64,000 nucleotides of DNA, from assembly GCA_035235625.1 (NCBI GenBank), contig CP141142.1:18672995-18736994 (forward strand), read 5' to 3'. This stretch comes from Saururus chinensis (lineage: Eukaryota > Streptophyta > Magnoliopsida > Piperales > Saururaceae). Shown here in pieces: positions 23,026 to 35,300 of this stretch. The translations under genes were made by a program, and so were the position numbers. The notes under the pieces are model-generated. The model was given only the letters and a program-made list of their open reading frames with translations. It did no database searches and was not told the DNA's origin. Within the stretch, counting starts at the first letter, position 1. Every line of letters begins with the position of its first letter.

Positions 23026-23166
23026 ACATCTTTGTCCAAAAGTAAATAGGGTTTGTGTGACAAGTCTTGCTTGTTTGCTTGCTTGCTTGTTTGTGTGCTT
23101 TTTGCTTGTTTGGCTGTGTGCTTTCGGGTTGTTAGGCTGTACGATTAACGTCTGGTCGTTGTGTAG

Positions 23167-23400
23167 ATGGCTGGTCCTAATCATGCAGGTGCTAATAACC
23201 ATCGCGGTGCTCGTGACCCAAGGGTGGACGATGTGTTGACCGCCATTGAAGGGTTGACACAGGTGTTCCAGGCTAAGCACGCGAGCGGTAGCAGTTCTGA
23301 GTCTCTTTCACTCGAGGGATTCAAGAAGCTTAATCCCCCTAGCTTCAAGGGTGGATTAGATACCTCTCATTCTTTTTGTGTCTCCTCTTTTTGCTCATGA
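23167..23400 (+). CDS. Truncated gag amino end fused to a broken protease start
   Basis: The 77-residue frame starts at the expected gag ATG, which follows GTTGTGTAG. It has the usual Tekay gag head (disordered Gly/Asn/Arg-rich start, then '[12 protein letters not shown]' at about residues 55-66). Normally some 300-400 residues of capsid and a zinc knuckle would follow. Here the next residues are 'LDTSHSF', clearly the protease active-site region without its Gly and with one extra T, after which the frame ends at 23400. A deletion of roughly 1 kb (size inferred) joined the gag head to the protease. The product cannot form a capsid by itself. Confidence 0.8.
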   Translation: MAGPNHAGANNHRGARDPRVDDVLTAIEGLTQVFQAKHASGSSSESLSLEGFKKLNPPSFKGGLDTSHSFCVSSFCS

Positions 23401-24916
23401 GTTGGATGCTTGTTATAAGTTGTTGCATGTTCCTTTGCGTGTTTCTACACCTTCATCCTCTCTTCGAGCGGAAAAGTATGTTGAGATGATTCCTATGGAG
23501 ATCGGTGGACATGTGCTACATATAGATCTTATTATATTGCCGATGATTGACTTTGATGTGATCCTAGGCATGGATATGATGTTCAAGTTCCATGCGTATG
23601 TAGACTGTCGCAGGAGGTGTGTGAAGTTCGAGTTGCCAGGAGCTAAGCCTTTTATCTTTCAAGGGGTGAAGCGTTCTAATGGAAAATTCTTGGTCTCTTC
23701 CTTTAAAGCCAAGAAGTGGATCGATAGTGGATGCGAAGCTTTCCTTGCTAGTGTTACGGGATTGCACATGGAGTTACCTTCTTTGGATTCCGTTCGTGTT
23801 GTGGCGGAATTTCCCGATGTCTTCCCTAGTGACTTGGCGAGTTTACCACCGGAGAGGGAGATAGAGTTTTGCATTGACCTTATTCCAGGCACTACTCCTA
23901 TCTCTAAGGCTCCCTATCGTATGGCTCCAGCCGAACTTAAAGAGCTTAAGGCTCAGCTGCAGGATCTTATGGATAAGGGGTATATTAGGCCGAGTGTATC
24001 TCCTTGGGGTGCGCCGGTCTTATTTGTTCGGAAGAAGGATGGTTCTCTATGGTTGTGTATCGACTACCGAATGCTTAATCAAGTAACCATCAAGAACAAG
24101 TACCCTTTACCTAGAATTGATGATTTGTTTGATCAGTTGCAGCAGGCACAGGTTTTCTCTAAGATCGATTTGAGATCGGGTTATCACCAACTTCGGATCC
24201 GTCCTGATGATGTTGCTAAGACGGCTTTCCGTACCCGATATGGGCATTATGAATTCTTAGTTATGCCTTTTGGTCTTACTAATGCACCTGTCTCATTTAT
24301 GGACTTGATGAACCGAGTCTTTCGGCCTTATCTTGATCGGTTTGTGATTATATTCGTGGATGATATTCTGATCTATTCGGCCAATGAGGAAGAGCATGAA
24401 GCACATTTGAGGATTGTCTTGCGAACTTTGCGGGAGCATATGCTCTTTGCGAAGTTTGACAAGTGCGAATTTTGGCTCAAGAAAGTGCATTTCCTTGGTC
24501 ACGTTATATCGAGAGACGGTGTGGCGGTTGATCCCTCGAAAGTTGAAGCCGTGTTGAATTGGGAGCAACCGAAGAGTGCATCGGAGGTCCGCAGCTTCCT
24601 AGGACTTGCCGGGTGCTATCGCCGTTTCATCGAGGGTTTTTCTAGCCTTGCGAGCCCTATGACTAAGTTGACAAGGAAGAATGAGAAGTTCGAGTGGAAC
24701 TCAGCTTGTGAAGAGAGTTTCCAAGAGTTGAAGAAGAGGCTAACTTCAGCTCCGGTTCTAACTTTGCCTTCCGGGAGTGGCGGATTCGTGGTCTATAGTG
24801 ATGCTTCTCTTCGTGGCTTGGGTTGCGTACTCATGCAGCATGGGAGAGTGGTGACTTATGCATCTCGACAGCTTAGAGTGCACGAGTGGAATTACCCACT
24901 CATGACTTGGAGTTAG
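23378..24916 (+). CDS. Pol part 1: protease body, reverse transcriptase, RNase H start
   Basis: The 512-residue frame begins inside the protease, so its first Met is not a natural start; the DTG catalytic motif is destroyed upstream. The protease body ends with '[11 protein letters not shown]' (about residues 60-70). Reverse transcriptase follows: 'IDYRMLNQV', '[14 protein letters not shown]' (about 260), 'MPFGLTNAP' and the catalytic 'FVDDILIYS' (about 326). All three catalytic aspartates are present. RNase H begins with '[11 protein letters not shown]' (about 472). The frame ends at 24916 because one C is missing from a CCCC run near 24896; reading resumes in the frame that starts at 24886. 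RT itself looks intact. The part is cytoplasmic, inside virus-like particles when active. Confidence 0.93.
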   Translation: MSPLFAHELDACYKLLHVPLRVSTPSSSLRAEKYVEMIPMEIGGHVLHIDLIILPMIDFDVILGMDMMFKFHAYVDCRRRCVKFELPGAKPFIFQGVKRSNGKFLVSSFKAKKWIDSGCEAFLASVTGLHMELPSLDSVRVVAEFPDVFPSDLASLPPEREIEFCIDLIPGTTPISKAPYRMAPAELKELKAQLQDLMDKGYIRPSVSPWGAPVLFVRKKDGSLWLCIDYRMLNQVTIKNKYPLPRIDDLFDQLQQAQVFSKIDLRSGYHQLRIRPDDVAKTAFRTRYGHYEFLVMPFGLTNAPVSFMDLMNRVFRPYLDRFVIIFVDDILIYSANEEEHEAHLRIVLRTLREHMLFAKFDKCEFWLKKVHFLGHVISRDGVAVDPSKVEAVLNWEQPKSASEVRSFLGLAGCYRRFIEGFSSLASPMTKLTRKNEKFEWNSACEESFQELKKRLTSAPVLTLPSGSGGFVVYSDASLRGLGCVLMQHGRVVTYASRQLRVHEWNYPLMTWS

Positions 24917-26697
24917 CGGCCGTAGTCTTTGCATTGAAGATTTGGCGGCACTATCTCTATGGTGAGAAGTTTGAGGTATTCACTGATCACAAGAGCTTGA
25001 AGTACTTATTCACGCAGCGAGATCTTAATTTGAGGCAAAGGAGGTGGCTTGAATTCTTGAAGGATTATGACTTCACGATATCGTATCATCCGGGCAAAGC
25101 GAACGTGGTGGCAGATGCTTTGAGTCGGAAATCAGCCACTACGGTTGCTTGCATGCGAGTTCGTGAGTGGCTCCTTTATGAGGATGCCATTGAGCTAAGG
25201 CCAGAGTTGACTTTGGAGGACACACGGAGCTGGTTTGCTAATCTCTCTATTAGCTCTAGTGTGGTGGATGATGTGGTCGAGGCTCAGAAGGGTGATGAAG
25301 AGATTCTAGCTCTTAAGGCTAAGCTAAGGGAGAAGGCAGTGTTGGGTTTTGAGGAAAGATCTGATGGAAGCTTGATGTATAAGGGTCGTTGGTGTGTGCC
25401 GAACACCGTTGAGCTGAGAGAGCGTATCCTATCGGAGGCACACCATTCTAAGTTCTCTATCCATCCTGGAGGAACGAAGATGTACCACGACGTGAAGAGG
25501 ACATTTTGGTGGAATGGGATGAAGAAGGACATTGCGGTCTACGTGTCCAAATGCCTTGTATGTCAGCAAGTCAAGGCAGAGCATCGGCATCCAGGCGGTT
25601 TACTACAACCACTTCCGATTTCGGAGTGGAAGTGGGAGCACGTCACTATGGATTTCGTTTCCGGACTGCCACGGTCGCCGAGTGGTAATGATGCGGTTTG
25701 GGTGATTGTTGATCGACTTACTAAGTCCGCTCATTTCCTCGCGATTAGAATGACTACTCCTTTGGATGTCTTGGCTGCTCTATATTTGAGGGAGATCGTG
25801 CGGTTTCATGGGATTCCAGTATCTATTGTCTCTGATCGTGACCCGCGGTTCACTTCGAGGTTTTGGCAGAGCTTTCAGGGTGCTTTGGGCACATCTCTAC
25901 ATCTTAGCTCCGCTTACCATCCTCAGACGGACGGACAGTCCGAAAGGACCATTCAGACGCTTGAGGACATGCTTCGAGCTTGTATCCTTGAGTGGAAAGG
26001 AAGTTGGGAGCAACATTTGCCGCTGGTTGAGTTTTCTTATAATAATAGCTACCAAGCGAGCATCCGGATGGCACCTTTTGAGGCACTTTATGGGCGTCCT
26101 TGCCAATCACCGTTGTGTTGGAGTGAGGTTGGAGATCACCTTCTCACTGGCCCAGACCTTATTCAGCAGTCAGTGGAGAAGATACGCCTTATCCGGGAGA
26201 GGTTGCAGGCAGCTCAGAGCCGTCAGAAGAGTTATGCCGATAGGCGACGACGGGAGTTGGAGTTTGGTGTTGGTGATCATGTTTTCCTTAAGATCTCTCC
26301 GACTCGTGGTGTTGTTCGATTTGGACAACGGGGGAAGTTGACACCTCGTTTTATTGGTCCATTCGAGATCTTGGAGCGGATTGGCGCCACAGCTTATCGG
26401 GTTGCACTTCCACCCCGACTGGCCGATATCCATAATGTATTCCACGTCTCACTTCTTCGGAAGTATGAGCCGGATCCCACTCATGTCTTGGATTTTGAGT
26501 CGTTGGAGCTCCAGGAGAATCTTTCCTACGATGAGGTGCCTATTCAGATTCTTGATCGTAAGGAGAAGGTACTTCGGCAAAAGGCAATCCCACTCGTGAA
26601 GGTGTTGTGGAGGAATCATGGAGTCGAGGAAGCCACGTGGGAAACGGAGGACGAGATCAGAAAGAAGTATCCTCATCTTTTTGTCGCTGACCTCTAG
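24886..26697 (+). CDS. Pol part 2: RNase H end, integrase, chromodomain
   Basis: This 603-residue frame continues pol after the frameshift. It holds RNase H Glu ('[12 protein letters not shown]', about residue 8) and Asp ('[11 protein letters not shown]', about 33, and 'VVADALSR', about 77). The integrase zinc-binding HHCC region runs from about 186 ('[10 protein letters not shown]') to 'CLVCQQ' at about 223. The DDE core has Asp in 'MDFVSGLP' (about 256), Asp in 'SDRDPRFT' (about 317) and Glu in 'TLEDML' (about 360). '[16 protein letters not shown]' precedes a chromodomain ('[14 protein letters not shown]', about 575-600), which in chromoviruses is thought to steer insertion to heterochromatin. 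The frame ends at 26697, shortly before the polypurine tract. Confidence 0.95.
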   Translation: MELPTHDLELAAVVFALKIWRHYLYGEKFEVFTDHKSLKYLFTQRDLNLRQRRWLEFLKDYDFTISYHPGKANVVADALSRKSATTVACMRVREWLLYEDAIELRPELTLEDTRSWFANLSISSSVVDDVVEAQKGDEEILALKAKLREKAVLGFEERSDGSLMYKGRWCVPNTVELRERILSEAHHSKFSIHPGGTKMYHDVKRTFWWNGMKKDIAVYVSKCLVCQQVKAEHRHPGGLLQPLPISEWKWEHVTMDFVSGLPRSPSGNDAVWVIVDRLTKSAHFLAIRMTTPLDVLAALYLREIVRFHGIPVSIVSDRDPRFTSRFWQSFQGALGTSLHLSSAYHPQTDGQSERTIQTLEDMLRACILEWKGSWEQHLPLVEFSYNNSYQASIRMAPFEALYGRPCQSPLCWSEVGDHLLTGPDLIQQSVEKIRLIRERLQAAQSRQKSYADRRRRELEFGVGDHVFLKISPTRGVVRFGQRGKLTPRFIGPFEILERIGATAYRVALPPRLADIHNVFHVSLLRKYEPDPTHVLDFESLELQENLSYDEVPIQILDRKEKVLRQKAIPLVKVLWRNHGVEEATWETEDEIRKKYPHLFVADL

Positions 26698-26717
26698 CGA
26701 ATTTTGGGGGACCAAAA

Positions 26718-26735
26718 TTTCTAAGAGGGGGAGGA
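26718..26735 (+). other. Polypurine tract
   Basis: CTAAGAGGGGGAGGA lies immediately before the 3' LTR start, where plus-strand DNA synthesis is primed. The older copy at 6091-6107 has CCTAAAGGAGGGAAGGA in the same place. Confidence 0.9.
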
Positions 26736-29700
26736 TGTAAGGACCCTCATCTTTAAACCGGTTTTGATTTTTATTTAATTATGGGTTATCGTACAATTTA
26801 CGTGTTTTCTGATCTTATTCGGTGATTTCATAAATAAATAGAGTTTGTGATGGTTTTAACCAAAATTAACTTTAATATTAGTGGTTTTAAGTGATTTTAA
26901 ACCAAATGTGAATTTTTGAGATTTTTCGGAATTTTTACTATTTTCCCAAAAAATTAGGGTTTTGGCGGGACCCCTGTGGGCCCCACGGTTGAAAATTTTA
27001 TTTTTATGTCAAATGAACTTAGACATATACTTAAGGTCACACAAAAATTTTCAGAATTTTATTAGGCTTAATTCGTGCTTAAATTTGCAAAATAACCACT
27101 TTTAGCCTACTTTTCATATTTACACCCCAAAACTTACCTTTGCCTACCCCAACCCTTACTATAAAAGGGCAAACCTGAGCCATTTCCATTTTTGGGAATA
27201 GGCTAAGGAAGGAGGTCTGGCCTAATCCCCACTTAGGCCCGAATTAGAAGCCGATTAAGGTAAGCTTGCTCTAATTAAGCACTAATCCATGGCTTTTCTC
27301 TTAATTTCTTCTAAATCTACCATTTTCCCCTTGATTCAATTCGTTTTTGACCATCAAAAGCTACTGATTTGTGTTTTACTACAAACCCTAACATTCAAAA
27401 TTCGATTTTTACTACCAACAAGCCCTAGATCTAAGATTTAATTAGGGACTTCTTAAGTAAATCGATTTCCATTGGTGTTTAATTCAAACTCATTGTATTT
27501 TCAAGGATTTCAAGAAGGGTGACTCTTCAATCCGAGCTTAATCAAGTGCTGAGGTAATGGGTCTTCAAAATCTCTGTTTATCCATGGTAAAACTCTTCAT
27601 TTTTGGCTTATTTCGAAATGGTTTGCTTGATTTAGTGTGTTAATGGTAAGATTAGAAAATAGAATTATTTAATCCCGATTTCTTAGGGTTTTGCATTATT
27701 ATGGTTTGGTGTGATATTCTGGAAGTCAAGGAGGACTTTTGATGATGCTTACGGTGCTAGATGTGGATTTGAAGTGTTATCTATGGTGTTTCGATTTGAT
27801 TTTGCGAAAGGAAGAAGATGACTGTTCTGCCGTGTTGGCGATCGATCGGCCTTGCAGGGCGATCGATCGGCTGAACTGAAATTTTCAAAATTTTGCGTGT
27901 AACCGATCGAACGGCCTAAAGGGCGATTGATCAGCTACACAGGAAATTGTATGTTGTGTGTATGATGCCTATTTTGATGATTCCACTTTAGCTTGCCAAT
28001 TTTATATGAATGTGGAGTGTTTTAAGCTATGTTAGGCTACTGGAAATGCATGCTATTGAGTTTATGGAGTTGAGATATATGCTTAGTGATGGTGGAATGA
28101 CTTATGTTTTGTGGCATGATGTTGGAATCGTTATTTTGAAATTATGAATAGTTGTTTCCCTTTGGTTAAGCATATTTCAGTAGGACTACAATCATTGTTG
28201 GACAGATTTGTCATGATAAATTGTGATTAATGGTGTGTGAATGTTGGTGAATACCATGACTCAATGATGAAATGAGTGATGTTATAGGTGTTTAGCCTTT
28301 GTGGTTGAGTTTTGAATCTAGCTAAGATTTTAACGATTCTTCTACTATGATTTCCGCTGGAATTCATGTTTAGGTAGAAATTCACATGTGTAGTGTGGTA
28401 GTGAGTTGATTTTCAAGCATGTTAATATGCATCATGTGAAAGGCTTCTACTAGTTATACACACACACACGTGGGGGTTAAATGATGATGTTGAAGCTTAA
28501 TATCGTGATTATGAATGATGCATTAGGGGCTGGTGAGAGCACTTATCATGATTAGGGTTCATGTATGCTTTGCCCACGCATGTACCATGCTGCACGCATC
28601 ATGAAAATGGATTTCCAATTGAGGCTTCATCGTGATTAATCGAATTTGACCGATTGGATGCAATGTGATAGAATTCCGTGCCGGGTTTATCGGTCGTGGA
28701 TTAATCGCAAGTTGATTGGTCCGATAGGACATATTTTGATTTGAAGTTCCTGTGTGGAACGATTTGAAGTTCCTGTGTGGAACGAGTGCACTCCCCGGGT
28801 TGAGTCTTGTTTAATGGAATGATGTGGGGACGAGTTGTGTACTTGTCTTGCGGATATGTGAGAATATTATTATGTGTGTCATCTGGACCCTGAGAATCTA
28901 GTGTGGTATGCCGTGTGCACCCCGCTACCACGTGTTCTAGGGTTCTCTGTGTGAGAACTCGGGCTCTTCCCTCCGCAGGAGATGTCCCACTGAGGCGAAC
29001 ACCCCTGCTCTAGATTCTCTGTGTGAGAATGGGACATCCTTGGCCAGGATCGTCCAGGGCGAGCAGTATTAGGGATTGACAACCCCGATCTTTCTTGAAT
29101 TCTTGTGTAGAATTTTGTACCATGACACGCCTTCGTGGCCTTGTCTATGCTCCCGTCTGTGTGACATTAATGTGTGATTACTCCTTGATGGAGGTTGATT
29201 GTGATGATGCTATGCATGTGGATTAGGTATGTTAGAGATACATCCATGCATGCTGATTTTGATGTTATGCATGTGGATTAGGTATGTTAGAGATACATCC
29301 ATGCATGCTGATTTTGATGTTATGCATGTGGAATATGTATGTTAGAGATACATCCATGCATGTTGATTTTGATGTTATGCATGTGGAATATGTATGTTAG
29401 AGATACATCCATGCGGGATTGGTTATGATGTGAATGCATGTGGGAATATGTATGCTAGAGATACATCCATGCAGGTTGAATTATGCATTTTTATGCAGTG
29501 TTAAGTGATATGAATGTGTGATCAGAAAGTGATGCACCATGTAAATCTTTGATCTGAAACGATCTCATTTCTAAGCTATCGTATTTTCTACGTTGACAGT
29601 GATATTAAAACCATTGCTGAGTGTTAAAACTCACCCTTCTTTTGTGTTTTGATTTGGGGCTGCGTGGTACGACACGCAGACGGACAGGATTGCCTTTTTG

Positions 29701-30109
29701 AGGAAAGGTCAGAGGTAGCTTGGGTGTGATGATGGAGATCGTTGCGTGACTTATCATCGTTCTTTCATGCTTTATGTTCGAACCTTTGTGTAGGGTTCTT
29801 GTTGTGGTTTTATGTCACATGTTACAGTTATGTTTGCTTATGACTTATTTTGAGCCGGTGTGGGCTTTACTTAACTAAGTTTGTGGGTTTGAGATTGTTG
29901 TTTACTTTGTGATAAGCAACACCTTTTTCTTCCCTTTTATTTACTCTTGCTCAAAGGATTGTGCGCACTCCGTGTTGCTGTTAATCGCCCGTGGTTAGGG
30001 ATTAAGTCTTCCGCTAGAATCGTTTTTCAATTTTACTTCGTCGCCCCCGCGCGCTTGACCGGCCCTTGGACCGGGTTCGGCTCGGGTCGAGCATCGCCGG
30101 GGTGTGACA
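26736..30109 (+). repeat. 3' LTR (3374 bp)
   Basis: It begins TGTAAGGACCC and ends GGGGTGTGACA before the TSD at 30110. Compared with the 5' LTR it has two rather than four 23-bp hairpin units and keeps about 28 bp (around 29623-29650) lost from the 5' LTR. It also has scattered transitions, such as two CpG changes in the GATCGATCGG motif at 27923-27934. Its TATA box is at 27160. Confidence 0.94.
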
Positions 30110-30114
30110 TGGAT
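30110..30114 (+). repeat. Target site duplication, right copy (TGGAT)
   Basis: It matches the five bases at 19611-19615 exactly and sits directly after the LTR end. Confidence 0.95.
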
Positions 30115-32397
30115 AGCCTTTTATCTTTTATTCTAATTTTTCTATATCGTATTGAAGCTATTCATAGTCAAAAAGTCAATATTGTATTTGAAATACAACT
30201 TCAATTTTTGTAGTGGATCGATCACACAAACAATTGCCTAGGGTCTAAGTCAGATTCTAATAATTTGTGGTCAATCGATATTTTGTCCTCAGGATCAATG
30301 CAATCAAGTAGATTGATCACCATATGGGGAAATGTCCTAATTTTATCTTACTTAATTTCTAATTGGGCAAGACTCTTTTTTGAACCCTGTACATTATAAG
30401 TAGGAGTGTTCCATAACCTAAGATGGAGAAGTCCTTTTTAATGCCAAGAGAACCCTAGCCTTCAACTTAGTGAATTCTTTCTCTTTGCTTCTCTTTAGAT
30501 GATGCATTCTTGACTCTAAGACCTTGTTCTAATTGATTATGACATATTTAAGCCTTCTGGAAGTCATAGTTGATGGTTTGAAGGTTGTAAAAAGAGTGTT
30601 CACAAAAAATCCTATGCCAAAGTTGAAGCTTTTCTTCATAGTAATAAGTTGAATCACTTGAAAATAGTTTATTGGTCAATCTTTGGTGGATAACCGAAGG
30701 TGAATGTGCATTGGTTGAAGAATAGAAGATGAAAGATACACCATGGACATTGGATTTGTATGAAGTAGAGTTGAAGTCATTGGGTAGATTAGTGAAAAGT
30801 GATTGTACTTGGGAAAATATGATTGTATGTATTCAATTTATTTTATAGTGCATCTACTTTAAATGGCTAGATATATCTAGTTTTTTTTTTACCCTAGTTT
30901 TAATTTTGTATGATAAAATTGCGTGTTTGGCATACTTTTGTTTATTTTTTTAATTGTTCTAAATAATATAATTAAGTGTTTAGTGATATATATGAATGCT
31001 TGATATTTAAAAAATAAATTAAAAAAATAAAGGTTTATTAAATAGGTTCTTTGAGGGTTTGCAATCAAATAAAGTTAGTTTTGTGTGACTAAACATCACT
31101 TCAATGTGCATACTTAAACCTTCAACGACAATTTATTTCCCCATAAATAAAAAAATATTCAATAATTATTCTTATTTTGAAATCAGTGTCCTATTTACTT
31201 AATTGTCACCCACTTTGTCCTCTTTTATGCAATTATTATGTATATATCCTTTTAGGAAGTTTTTGTATATCTATTAATAAAGGAGTAATTTTTAAATTTT
31301 TTGAGTAATATATGATAACTAAAATGTTTAACTTGTTTAGAAGAAGATACTCAATTCAGGAGGAATGAAGGAGTAGTGTGTGTACCTGTCTTAATGCATG
31401 TTAATATTTACTTCATCGATTCCATAATAATACCTATATTTGAGAAAATAAAGGATTTTATTGACCGGTAAAATCTACATTTAAGAGAAGGAAAATAAAT
31501 TATAATATTTTTTTTAAGTACTAAACTACTTTTTTAAACAACATAAAGTTATTAATAAGGAATAAATTTTTTTTGGCCCAATAATGTTATTAATATGAGA
31601 TAAAAAAAATATCTATCAGCCCATCATGAGCATCTAATAACTTTTTATTTTCAAAGAAAAAAATTCTCTCTGCCTTAAATTAATAAAAAATAATATTTTA
31701 TTTTAATAACTTTATTTTATTCAATTCAAGTGATTAAGTACTTAATAAAAAGTATCATAACTTTGATTAATAAAATTAAATATTCTTTTAAATAAAACTA
31801 TTAATATATAACACGAAAATATCCTCAATCTAATATTAAAATAATATTTTTTATTAAATAATAAAATTTATATTTGTAAGAAGAGAAAATAAATTTATAA
31901 TATTCTTTCTTGAGAAATTAATTACAAAAATTTTAAAAATAAAATTAATAATAATTAAACTTCTTATACTGATGGATGTATTTATTTATCACCCATCACA
32001 GATACGCACGCATCTTTTTATTTCGGGCGTATGGCTTTATTTGTCACAACATTCAAATAAGTTTGTAAATAGCTGTAGAATACATTTACTGTTTTTGATG
32101 GGCCCCAAGCCGCACGAAGCACAGCGCGTGTCGCCGAATATTACCGCTTTCGGCAGAGAGCATCTCCTTGAATTCTACAAGTGGGCCCCGCAAAAAGTAC
32201 CATACTTAAACACTCGTCATGTTGGACACCACCTATACACGGTAACCGAAAAAGGCAAGTGAATTGCCCCATCCCACCCCTCGCCACGTAGATACCAGAC
32301 GCAGGCTTCTTATGTATGTCTCAGACATTTATGCTAAGCATTCTTCTACCCCTGCCTATCCTCCCACTCCATCTCTCTGCAATTCCTCCCTCCCGCC
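30115..32397. other. Intergenic DNA and serpin upstream region
   Basis: It continues the DNA interrupted by the young element. About 31400-31960 is extremely AT-rich. A word of the kind seen at MITE ends (TTCATCGATTCCATAATAATA) lies near 31413, and two related phrases (AAGAGAAGGAAAATAAAT, AAGAAGAGAAAATAAAT) lie near 31485 and 31876. From about 32100 the base composition becomes balanced. The 60 bases before the serpin ATG are C/T-rich, as in many plant 5' leaders. I could not place a convincing TATA box. Confidence 0.45.
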
Positions 32398-35300
32398 ATG
32401 GATCTCCGAAAATCCATCGGAAACCAGACGGACTTCGCCCTCCGGTACGCAGGAAAGGTCCTCGGAAGGGGCCCTAACGAGGGTCTCAACTTGGTCTTCT
32501 CGCCGTCTTCGATCCATGTGGTGGTCAGCCTCATCGCCTCCGGGTCCAAGGGACCCACCCTGGACCAGGCCCTCGCGCTGCTCAAGTCTGAGAAGAAGGA
32601 TGAGCTCGTTGCCCTGGCTACCCAGGTCGTCGGGATCATCCTCTCTGACGGGTCCGCCTCCGGCGGGCCCCGCCTGTCGTTCGTGAACGGCGTGTGGGTG
32701 GACGGGTCGCTGAAACTGAAAGATCCCTTCCGGGAGACGGTCAGTTCAGCGTACAAGGCGGTGGCCCGGGAGGTGGATTTCCAGTCAAAGGTATTGAGTT
32801 CTTCTTCTAATCTGAATGCTCGTATCATTTGGATCTGCTTGAAATGGTGGTCTCTCACTGATTGATTGTCCCTACACTCCTGTAAAGTGGATGCAAATTA
32901 AGTGCTAAGAACAGTGATTGTCTACTTTTCTTTAGCAAATTTTCTACTCATTTACTTTGATTCAGGGGCGGATTGGGTGGGTGGAGAGGTAAGAACAGTG
33001 ATGGTCAAAAGTTTTGTTATTTATATATCTAGAAAAGCAAATAAGAATTTCGATGTGAAATCACATATTCATTTGTGTTTCTCTCTCTTTTCATCTTAGT
33101 AGGCTAAGTTCTTACTTCTTACATCTCAGCTCCTTGTCTTAAACTGATCTGGTTCAGCTTGGGTTCTAATAAATATGTTCTGTTTGGGTAATTAGCATCA
33201 GTATTGGCTCATTTGTAACATACACTCGCTTGTGGATTACAGCAAACTTCATTACTTTTGGTTGCATTATTGATTGAATAAAGTGGGATAAGCCTATGCT
33301 TAAATTTAAAAAGCAGCAAATTTTAGCTATCTGCATTTGATTGTGCACAACAAAATCTCAAGACATTTCAATTAAAATTACTATAAAGAGGGCACATTCA
33401 TTAATTTATTAATTATAAATAAATAAAATATCATCTACTATTCTTGTTTGTATTGTTCACATAATCCACAAGAGCGAGGCTGCTTTATGTCTTAATACAT
33501 AAAGTCTGCCTTTAGATCAGCCAATAGTGTTTTTAATGTGGATTAGAAAATTCATATGACCTGAGACACTCTGAATTTGAGTCCTCAAGCCTTAAACAAA
33601 GAGAATAATGATTAAGGTCTCTAGTATGCTATTGGTTAGGATCCCTTATGTTATGACATATGCTACAATCAACCAGCCAATGAGGAGTTAGTTTTTTTTT
33701 TGGTGAAAGGTTCACCTTTTCTTTGTTGTCTCTTTTTTCCTTTTACAACTTAGAAATCGTCCTGATCTGTTTCTGGTTTCCTTTTAGCTCACGTAGGTCC
33801 GCCACTGCTATATGTGCATGTGTTTTGGCCTGTTTTAAATGTGAATTGATGCATATTCATGGCGTGAATTAATTTTCTTGAATCCTTCCTGAAAGAAATG
33901 CTAGTATTTGTGTCCAACATCATCAACGGAAGAACCAGGATGATTGTCAAATTTAATGCAGATCTGTAGCAAGAATCAAATAATGTTTTAGAATCAGACA
34001 AGCAAAATCTGTTTGTCTCACGGTATTTGCCATTTTATGATTAATGCTTTGGCTGGTTACATGATTTAAGTGAAACCAGGTTGAAATTTGTAAAGCAGCT
34101 GGTAGTCCGTGCATGCTTTTTTCTGGTTTTTTATGAGGAGGCTTGAGTTTTGTTTTTCAAAAAATTTGCACCTATGGACCGTGTCATATATAAGTTATTT
34201 TTTTCATTTGTTTTTTAAAGCCTAAAGTATTTGCTTAAGCTTTTCCTGAAGTAATGATTCCATCTTGAATGATAATTTTTCTCTTTGATGATTGTAAGGT
34301 TATATTACGTTTTGAATCTTGACTCATCATCCATAAAGGTATTACTTCATAAATTTATAACATTTGGTGCTTGTAACCATGTATTACATGTAGTCTGTAG
34401 TAGACATTTTTTCTCACTTATAAAGTAAATTGGACCCAGCTGAATGAGGATGTGTATGGAATAACCGAGAAAGATAAGATTAGATATGAGTATATACGTG
34501 AGAACTTAGGGGTAGTACATTTAGGGGAGAAGCTTAAGAGAGTGTAGGTTGTGTAGGCATGGGCATGTATAAAGAAGAAGGGTTGTATGTAAATAATACC
34601 AAAAGAGGGAGAGGCAGGCCTAAAAGAACTTGGATGGTATTAATAGTGAAGGATATGAGTATGCTATCTTTTATAAAAAAGTTGGCACAAAACAAACTAG
34701 AATAAAGGCGTAAGATCCATGTTGCCTACCCTAAATTGTTGGGAAAAGGCGATACATGACATGACATTAAATTAGACTCCTAGCATGATTTGCAAAGGAT
34801 TCTAGAAAAACTTGGTTCATTTCAAGTAATATTATGATTGTTACACATATCTTGTCTAGTGAATCATATTCTGAATCAATACATGACAAACAGGCCCTAG
34901 AGAACTTGATGGACTTGTCAATAATAGAGATTGATAATAAAATTATTGACTTTCAAAGGGCTTGCGATAGTGATGCTAGGTGATCTCAGATTTTGTGTCT
35001 GTGATGCCTCATAAAATGAGGTCATATTCAGGTTAATTAACTGGGAAATATCGTTTTCACTCGTTTTCCTCAGTCTCACAGCAGCCTAGCATATGTCCTC
35101 TACTTGAAAGTTGTAGAGTTTCAAACTATCAAAAAAGAAAAAAATCTTCACTTTTCCTTTTAATCAAACTATATTCTGAAGATTGATTATCTAAAAACGG
35201 CATGTATAAGTAATTTTTATTCCTAAAAGTCTGGTTCTGCCTATTAGATCTTTTATATCAATGGTCAAGAAGAAGTTGATTGTATTAATAAGATGAAGTG

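Larger units (their letters stand above)
19616..30109 (+). mobile_element. Complete young Tekay-like (Del-type) chromovirus, gag-deleted
   Basis: This is a 10,494-bp LTR retrotransposon with TSD TGGAT, LTRs of 3391 and 3374 bp, an initiator-Met-type primer site at 23014, a polypurine tract at 26718-26735, and PR-RT-RNaseH-integrase-chromodomain order, which defines Ty3/gypsy chromoviruses. Long LTRs and the chromodomain at the integrase end fit the Tekay/Del clade. The LTRs differ by few substitutions and some repeat-number changes, so the insertion is recent. Most of gag and the protease active site are missing, and a one-base frameshift lies in RNase H, so this copy could move only with proteins supplied by a relative. 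Confidence 0.95.

Noticed and set aside
22844..23239. 131-codon open frame at the 5' LTR end and leader
   Set aside because: It crosses the LTR boundary and the primer site, has low-complexity Leu/Cys-rich stretches from TTGCTTGC repeats, and has no domain; the matching frame in the 3' LTR diverges at the boundary.
24293..24568. Minus-strand frames opposite reverse transcriptase and integrase
   Set aside because: They mirror conserved pol codons and have no independent homology.
32346..32858. 170-codon minus-strand frame opposite serpin exon 1
   Set aside because: It is the antisense shadow of the GC-rich serpin exon; the sense frame has clear serpin motifs.
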